Below, in pieces: positions 40,495-64,000 of a DNA stretch of 64,000 nucleotides. Below the pieces are notes generated by a model that was not told where the DNA came from, made no database searches, and saw only the letters and a program-made list of their open reading frames with translations. The DNA is from Parus major (lineage: Eukaryota; Chordata; Aves; Passeriformes; Paridae). A program made the position numbers and the translations under genes. The stretch spans positions 11,361,239 to 11,425,238 of the forward strand of contig NC_031770.1 of assembly GCF_001522545.3 (NCBI RefSeq), given 5' to 3'. The first letter of the stretch is position 1; each line of letters starts with the position of its first letter.

Positions 40495-40733
40495 GCCCTC
40501 CTCGGGGGCGGCTCCCTGGGTTTCCCGCCCCGGCCGGGCCCGGCTCCGGCGCGCTGCTCCAGCCCCGGCTCAGACCGAGATGGCGACACTCGATGGCACC
40601 GGCGGCGCGTGCCGGCGGCACCACCCGCCGCGCCCGGAGCCTGCTTCGGGACTACAACACCCACAGTGCCCCGCGGTGGCCGCGGCGGTTCCGGGAGGCG
40701 GTGGCGGCGGCACCTCGGCGCCGCGCCCGGTGC
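40495..40733. promoter_or_regulatory. Probable bidirectional MEA1/KLHDC3 CpG-island promoter
   Basis: This GC-rich block lies between divergent genes. ACTACAACACCCACAGTGCC (40651-40670) closely fits the ZNF143/STAF site, and GAGATGGCGACA (about 40577-40588) fits a YY1 element. Both are typical of divergent housekeeping promoters. In human the same two genes are also arranged head to head. Confidence 0.65.
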
Positions 40734-41367
40734 ATGGCGGTGGTGCTGAACATGGGCCCCGAGCGCGTCTGTCCCCGGGAGCCCGGGCCGCCGGAGGGCC
40801 CTGACGGCGCGGCGGGGTGGAGCGGCGATGAGGAGGAGGAGGAGGAGGAAGAGGAGGAAGGCGGAGGGTACTTGTATCAGCCGCTGAGCCAGGAACCGGA
40901 GCAGGGCCTCGGCGACGCGGGCCCCGGCCTGCAGGAGCGGCTGCAGGTACCGCCCAGCGCCTCTCGCCAGGCCGGGGTTGGGGGCACCCGCGGTCCCGAC
41001 CCCCGCTGCCCGCCTTTCTCCGCAGATGCTGAGGCTGCACCTGCCCGACCCGCCGGTGGACAGCGAGGAGGAGAATGAGGAGGCAGCGGAAGGCGCTACG
41101 GCTCAGAGCAGCCACAGCTCCATCCCCATGGATGCAGGTAACTGCCTCTCCGGCAGGAGCCTCCCGGGGCTCCGCCGCGGTCTCACGGCCTCTCTGTTCC
41201 CAGAGCATGTGGAGCTGGTAAAGAGGACGATGGCCAGCGTGAAGCTGCCCACCCTGGGCATCCCGGCCTGGGCCAGCCAGATCTCAGAGGAACAGTGGAA
41301 GGATGTGGTGCAGCGCACGCTGCAGGCCCGGCAGAGCCTCGGTGGCTCCCGGCCTCAGTGGAATTGA
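40734..41367 (+). CDS. MEA1: MEA1, male-enhanced antigen 1 homologue
   Basis: Three coding exons: 40734-40946, 41026-41137 and 41204-41367, with GT/AG junctions in frame. Total 489 nt, 162 aa. Features: an N-terminal MGPERV block, a run of about 11 acidic residues (DEEE..., roughly 32-42), [10 protein letters not shown] (about 48-57), then the conserved C-terminal half with [29 protein letters not shown] and QWKDVVQ.TLQARQS, which match human MEA1. Family knowledge: first described in testis; broadly expressed; molecular function unknown. The first ATG has a weak context (T at -3, G at +4). A second ATG six codons later (AACATGG) is stronger and matches the conserved MGPER, so it may also be used. 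Confidence 0.96.
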
Positions 41368-41792
41368 GGCTGAGCTGCGGTACAAGGGCTGCAAACCCCA
41401 GCCCTTCCCTCCACCCTGGAAGCACCCACTGGCCTCCGAGTCAGGTGCTGACAGGACTTGCCAGTATCAATCTTCCAATTTGTCCCACTGACATTGTCTG
41501 ATTTTCCTTCCCATTCCTTTTTCTTGGTTTTGGCTGCTGCATAAGTCAATGTGATGACCTTGTGTTGGCTTCTTTTACCTCTGAGGAGGCAGATTGGTTT
41601 CTATGCTTGGATGCATATGGGGCGATGGGGCTTGGCAGCTTTGCTCAGATTCCCTCAGGACAAACACTGGGCTTGGCCCCATGCTGACAGGACCAGAGAA
41701 GTCACTCCAGGCTAGGGCTCCTCCTCTCAGGATAGGGTCTGTGTGTTGGAATATCACAGGTGGAGCAAGATGTGTCATTCCAAGAGATTGGT

Positions 41793-41798
41793 TTTATT
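41793..41798 (-). terminator. Candidate PPP2R5D polyadenylation signal AATAAA
   Basis: TTTATT on + reads AATAAA on -. It is the only canonical hexamer on - that I see between here and the PPP2R5D stop, and it lies inside the MEA1 3' UTR. An ATTAAA variant (43654-43649) could serve a shorter transcript. Confidence 0.5.
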
Positions 41799-41866
41799 TA
41801 GTTCTGTACATACAGGGACATCTGTACAAAATCCAACACTTTCATACTATGTAATGCTCTACTGAA

Positions 41867-41872
41867 AATAAA
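41867..41872 (+). terminator. MEA1 polyadenylation signal AATAAA
   Basis: Canonical AATAAA about 500 bases after the MEA1 stop codon, giving a 3' UTR of about 0.5 kb. Confidence 0.75.
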
Positions 41873-41898
41873 GTACACCATATGTACATATGAACTGT

Positions 41899-44527
41899 AA
41901 GCAGCTTAATACTTGTGTCCAGGGTGTGAATGCAGTAGTTTTGCTTTTTCCCTAGGGAGGAGCAAGCCAGGTGAAGAGGAAGAGGCAGCTCCAGTTCTGT
42001 CCATTTGGCTGATGTGGGGAAAGGCGTAGGCAGAAATGAGCAGCACTAATGCTAGAAACCAAGTATTGAGCGAGGGGCAGCAGTAGCGTGGCAGATGCAG
42101 GTCTGCCTATGAGCAGTACATGTGGTGAGAGGGTGAGCACACTCCCCCCTGTCTCACATGGTCCCCTTCTGAGGTGTCCAGGACACTGGAATGAATAGGC
42201 AGCAAACAAAGGATGATGTGAAGGTACTAAGCCTAAGTTCCCTGACCCAAAACAAGACACAAAAAGCTATGGGAACATCAAAGCTGTACAGCACGTAATC
42301 ATGATGTGTTACAATCCTGCCCCTGCACGTGGCACAACCCCAGCAGCATTCCTCTGGCCAGGGTCGGGGACTGCCAGCAGAGACAGATCATCTACAGGAC
42401 AGTGCCAGTCTGCACACCACAAGATTCTGTTCCCTCTGCAGGCAGAGCAGCCCACAGCGGGGAAAGGCAGCCACTGCCCAGCAGCAAGCAGGCTCAAGTG
42501 AGGGCACACCATGCTGTAGCAATCTAAAAATGAGGTCTTGGCTTCCAGTGCAATGCTAAGCAGCCAGTTGGAGAGCCTGTGCTGAAACAGGAAGGAGCCT
42601 CCTGCCCAGCCCGAGCCTGGCAGCCCTCATTTCCGCTGTGCTGCTCCGGCACCATCGGCACCACACGGTGCACGTCCACATGCTGTGCCAGGCGTGAGGT
42701 AATTGATTGGCAGCTGATCATGAGCTCAGACTAATGTTCAAAATAAGCAATAACCTCCCTGAGGTGTTTCTGAAGTCTCCTGACGAACTGGCCCGTTGTG
42801 TGAGGCGGAAGGGAGGTGGGGTCCTGCGTGACTGGGGGGGATCTCACACATGCACCTGCCAGCTCCTCCCAAGAGATGGTGGCATTCCTGGTGAGGACTG
42901 AGCCCGGAGAGAGCTACACGGGGCAGGGATGCAGGATACACAGGTCAAAACAGCCTCGCTGGGATTGGAGTAAAGATGTGCTGCACACCAGCAGTAAGAT
43001 TAGAGGGGGTGATCCTCTGACTTGGGAATGGTTTACTGGTGAGGACAAGCAGATACACCAGAACCTTCTACAACATCCCGTGCCGTTGCAAAGCAGTATC
43101 AGGCTAGCACCAACCCCGCAGGCTCCCTGCACTACTGCAAACCCACTTAAGCTTACGTGCCAAGAAAGCAGGTGCAGCAGGTAAGAAAGAGAGACTCCCT
43201 GTCTATGACAAACCAGCCTCTGAGGTGGCACCTTGGCCTGGCACTAAATCTGCACCACAAACAACAGGGGTGAAAGTTGGATCACAGTAGCACCCAAGTG
43301 CTGCGCAAGCCCCTGGGCTATCAGCAAGTGTTTCTAAATGCTTAAGTTAGCAGGAGTCCCTGATGCACCATGTGATAACTAACAAGGGCCTCCAGCCACA
43401 GCGGATGCCAACATAACAGGACAGGTGAATTTTGCTCAGAGCACCCACCGAAGCGATTCAGCAGTAGTGCTTAGCCATTGATAATAATGAGGCGACAACT
43501 GAACACTCAAACTCAGCCACACCCCATGAGGTGTACCCATTGCTTCCACTAGCTTGCGGAAACGACTAGCAGCACAAGCTTCCTAGAAACCCTGGCCCTT
43601 AAGAGCTAAGGATGGGATACAGAGACAAAGGGAGAGCTGCAGGAGTATTTTAATTGAGCAGGTAGAGGAAGAAAGTAGAAGTCAGTGGCTGATACCTGCT
43701 ACAAAGCGGGAAGTTAGTTCTGGGCCCACAATTAACCCGAGACATCGGGAAGGAGATGAGTCAGCACGGACCAACACAAACAGCAGAAGGAATTCACTTT
43801 CTCACAAGAGAGCTTCTAAGGATGCTCTAAAGGGAGGACTGCAATAGTATGTAGTGCTTGCACCCAGCTTAACTGGGGGTGGCAAAGCACTGAACCCCCA
43901 CTCCACTGACAGGGGAACAGAACAAGGGGCTTGTAGCAAAAGAAAGGTGGAAGTAAACATTTCCTCCGCTGTACATTAAGACCCTTCAGCTGTGGAGCTG
44001 CACCCCAAGGCAGGCTGGAGAGGCAGCAGAGCCTTCACAAACTCTGCTTCTGCCCCAAGCTCAGTCTGGCCTCTGTCAGGGTGCAGCTGCACAGGCAGCA
44101 TGGGGGCAGGTGTGGCGGAGATGGGCACTTGGAGTTTGGAGTAGCACACAGAGCCATGCATGGCAGGCTCTGCCCAACACAGAGCCTGAGCAAGGCTCTG
44201 TCTTCCTGGCAGAGTAAGAATCAGGTGACAGCTCACAGTGAAGTGAGTCCTGCCTGGACTGATACAAGCAGAGGTCAGGCAGGCTCCCTTCATGCCTGCA
44301 CAACCAAGGTGGAAAAGCAGGAGAATGGAGAAAAAGCAGGACAGGACAGTGGTGAGATACAAGTTATAACATAAAACCAGATCTACCCTGGAGGTATGCA
44401 GATGGAGTGGAGGACAGGCACAGCTCACCATGTTCATTCCTTACTTATACATGAGAACCGAGTGCATTTCCATGACCCCTGGAGGAAAGGGATGGGGCAG
44501 AGCTTCCTGGGCCAGCTCCTGAGCCCG
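41899..44527 (-). other. Probable long 3' UTR and flank of PPP2R5D
   Basis: No coding frame or nameable repeat lies between the MEA1 3' end and the PPP2R5D stop. It is most simply 3' UTR of PPP2R5D if the signal at 41798-41793 is used, otherwise intergenic. The small open frames have no support. Confidence 0.45.
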
Positions 44528-61781
<17,254 letters not shown>

Positions 61782-64000
61782 CTGATGAGGGAGAAGAGAG
61801 TAAAACAACTCAGAAGCTTTTACCTACAAGCTTCATAAGCAGATGCCATCAGCATCTTCTTGGAATGAAAAAAACAGGTAGGTTTTTCACTGTTGCACTT
61901 GCAGTTAAGTGCATCTCATGTGTTCCAGCTCTGCCAGCTCTAGAGCTACTGGTTGCATTTGCAGCATACCTGCAAAGTAAACATCAGTTTTACTCATGTC
62001 TGCAAGGTACCACAAAGGCACCAGTACTATGGACATAGAAAGAAAAGTCACATCTTGCGACAAGTTATATGAAGCAAAAGTGAGAACTTTCTGTGGTCCA
62101 AACACAAATCTCAGCGTGCTGCTGTCTCTGCAGCATTCTGTACAACACACAACAAGCAAGTTTAGAAAACCAGCAATTTGCTTCTTTGTCCTTGTGCAGG
62201 GAATCACCTGGGAAAAAGTAAAGCAGTATGTAGCACAGAGCAGACATAACGACCTTGAAAAGGCAATATTGAGGATCACTACAATCATTGCTGCATTGAT
62301 TGTCTGGAGCATCTACAAGCCACATGGACCATACATACAAACATACTCAACCGTAGTTCCCGGGCTGTGGGCTCTCCCAGCCCATCCTGGTTGCTCTCTC
62401 CCATCTCTGCTGCCTCACTGCTGTCTGGATTTCAGTAGATGGGCTTTTCCCACATCACTCCTTTTAGCCACACAAACTCTCCTTTCCAACTGCATACTAG
62501 CCTGCATACTCCTTTCCAACTGCACTAACAGAGGCACTTTCTCATGTTTAGCATGTGACCAGAAACTCAAGCCAGTGTTAGCTCAGCTCAGCTCTCTTCT
62601 GACCTTGCTGAAGCTCTGCTGATTACAATTCCCACTTGGAGCATAATGACTCAACTGACCCTTTAATTTCACACTGACCCAACCTGTGGAAAACTCAGCA
62701 CAAAAGAGGGCAACATCCTGCCAGGAAGCAGAGGGATTAGCTGGAACCAGCACCCAGCCTACCCTGGCTCCGCTGCATGAGCCACCTCCTTCCTGCTGGT
62801 ACACCAAGCCAAGGAGCTGCAGGATGAACCTGTTTAGGATACAACAGGAATAGCACAACGCATGGGGAGCAAAGGTGAGTGAAATCCTTGGACATCACCT
62901 CCTTCTTTCCCCATAATTCCCAGCTGTCACATAGAGCACAATGGTACAAATGCACACCTCACCAGAACAGTGACCAGCAGTGTTTTGAGGGAGTGCAGGA
63001 GCTCAACAGAGCTCTCCATTCTCCAGAGGGCCAGACTCTTCCTGGCTGAGCTGCAGCTACTCTGCACAGTCCTTTTCCTGAACTGGTTTCCAAAGAGGTG
63101 CAGCAGCACAGCACTGCAGTGTAAGAGTTACTGCACCTGCAGCATGTGGGAAGGCAGCAAGGTAGGAACAGGGAAAGCTGTCTACAAGGAGATGCTGCTC
63201 TACAGATTGGGATCTGTACAGCAAGTGCAAAGACGCCCCGTGGAAAACAAGGCCCAATACAAAACATCAATTCATTTTTTTTTTTGCCAAGCCATTACTT
63301 TGAATGAGAAATCAGAAAAATTTTGGTTCTGGTCTGGCTCTGTTTGAAGGAAATATTGAGTGGTTCCGTTTCAAGTGCAGCTCCAAGCCAAGGTGGGGGG
63401 AGACAACAGGATCTGAACTCTCTACAGTTTACATTTGTTTTGATTCCCTTCACAGACCAGTGTTGTCCACGATGAGAGGAGGGAGCCAGATGAGCTTGTG
63501 ATAAAAACAGCAGTGTCTGCCAAACAAAGCAGGCCCAGACTACAAACTGGAGGCAACTTATCCTAAAGAATGGTCTTTGCTCAGTTAAGTCAGGACAAAG
63601 CCTAGCTGGCCAGCTTCCAACACAGAGAAGTTCATTCCTCACCCTGAATACTTGAGTATTAAGGCAGTGTGAGCCACTCAAAATGTTGTCCAGATGCCTT
63701 TGGGAGTCCTTGACTCCACATCACTCTCCTTCCATGGGGAAGGAGGGAAAAACCTGAATGCTGAGCCACCACAGAGAAAAGATGGTACAGAGAAAAACAT
63801 AAGATGTACTGGTGGCCTCCCAGATAACAATGCAGGAAGCAGGACACACGGGCCCTCCTAGCTGATAGTACGTGCCTGGGTACTCTTCACCCACCCAAAA
63901 ACACCACAGGCAAATGCTTGGAGCATGGTGTGTTTACTCCATGTAAACACAGGCTGCATCAGGGGGCTGGAAAAGTCCTTGCCACCAGTCTTCAACAGTC
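61782..64000 (-). other. PPP2R5D first visible intron, to the window edge
   Basis: Upstream of the first visible exon I find no sequence encoding the basic, lysine-rich N-terminus expected for PPP2R5D, so that exon lies beyond the window. No nameable repeat or other gene is seen here. Confidence 0.6.

Noticed and set aside
39747..41078. 443-codon frame running through the assembly gap into MEA1
   Set aside because: It consists of CR1 sequence, Ns and promoter. Only the part from 40734 matches MEA1.
61996..62622. 208-codon open frame on + in the PPP2R5D intron
   Set aside because: No recognisable domain or splice context, and low-complexity intronic composition. Kept as chance.

Overview
This window is vertebrate nuclear DNA, most probably from a bird. 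The evidence is intron-containing genes with canonical GT/AG junctions, several CR1 LINE copies (one with reverse-transcriptase remnants), a GC-rich assembly gap, and the gene order of the human 6p21.1 PPP2R5D-MEA1-KLHDC3-RRP36 neighbourhood. I rebuilt six protein-coding genes exon by exon. For the five spliced coding regions, every junction keeps the reading frame. Reference proteins were compared from memory, not by a search.

Layout, left to right. A CpG-island promoter and a non-coding first exon (about 0.96-1.37 kb) feed a single-coding-exon TMEM121-family gene on + (3047-3979). RRP36 lies on - (15244 to 6836, 7 coding exons, 273 aa), with CR1 copies in its introns. Just upstream of RRP36, also on -, is a complete bHLH-PAS gene of the NPAS4 family (18690 to 15685, 8 coding exons, 431 aa). 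I identify it as NPAS4L, the orthologue of zebrafish cloche, which human lacks. KLHDC3 follows on - (33959 to 21180, 10 coding exons, 382 aa, the same length as human). Its leader intron runs to a GC-rich, gapped, probably bidirectional promoter shared with MEA1 on + (40734-41367, 3 exons, 162 aa). PPP2R5D is on - (61781 to 44528; the last 14 coding exons are visible and the first lies beyond the right edge). It converges on MEA1, with interleaved poly(A) signals.

How the genes relate. Most are housekeeping: RRP36 in 40S pre-rRNA processing, KLHDC3 as a CUL2 substrate receptor, PPP2R5D as a PP2A B56 subunit, MEA1 of unknown molecular function. The exception is NPAS4L, a developmental transcription factor placed between KLHDC3 and RRP36. 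That interval holds no such gene in human. Its promoter carries a perfect inverted pair of MEF2 sites about 21 bp apart centre to centre, plus an ATF/CRE-like site and a TATA-like box. Its 3' end nearly touches the RRP36 promoter. NPAS4L, its shortened C-terminus and this promoter are the most interesting items here.
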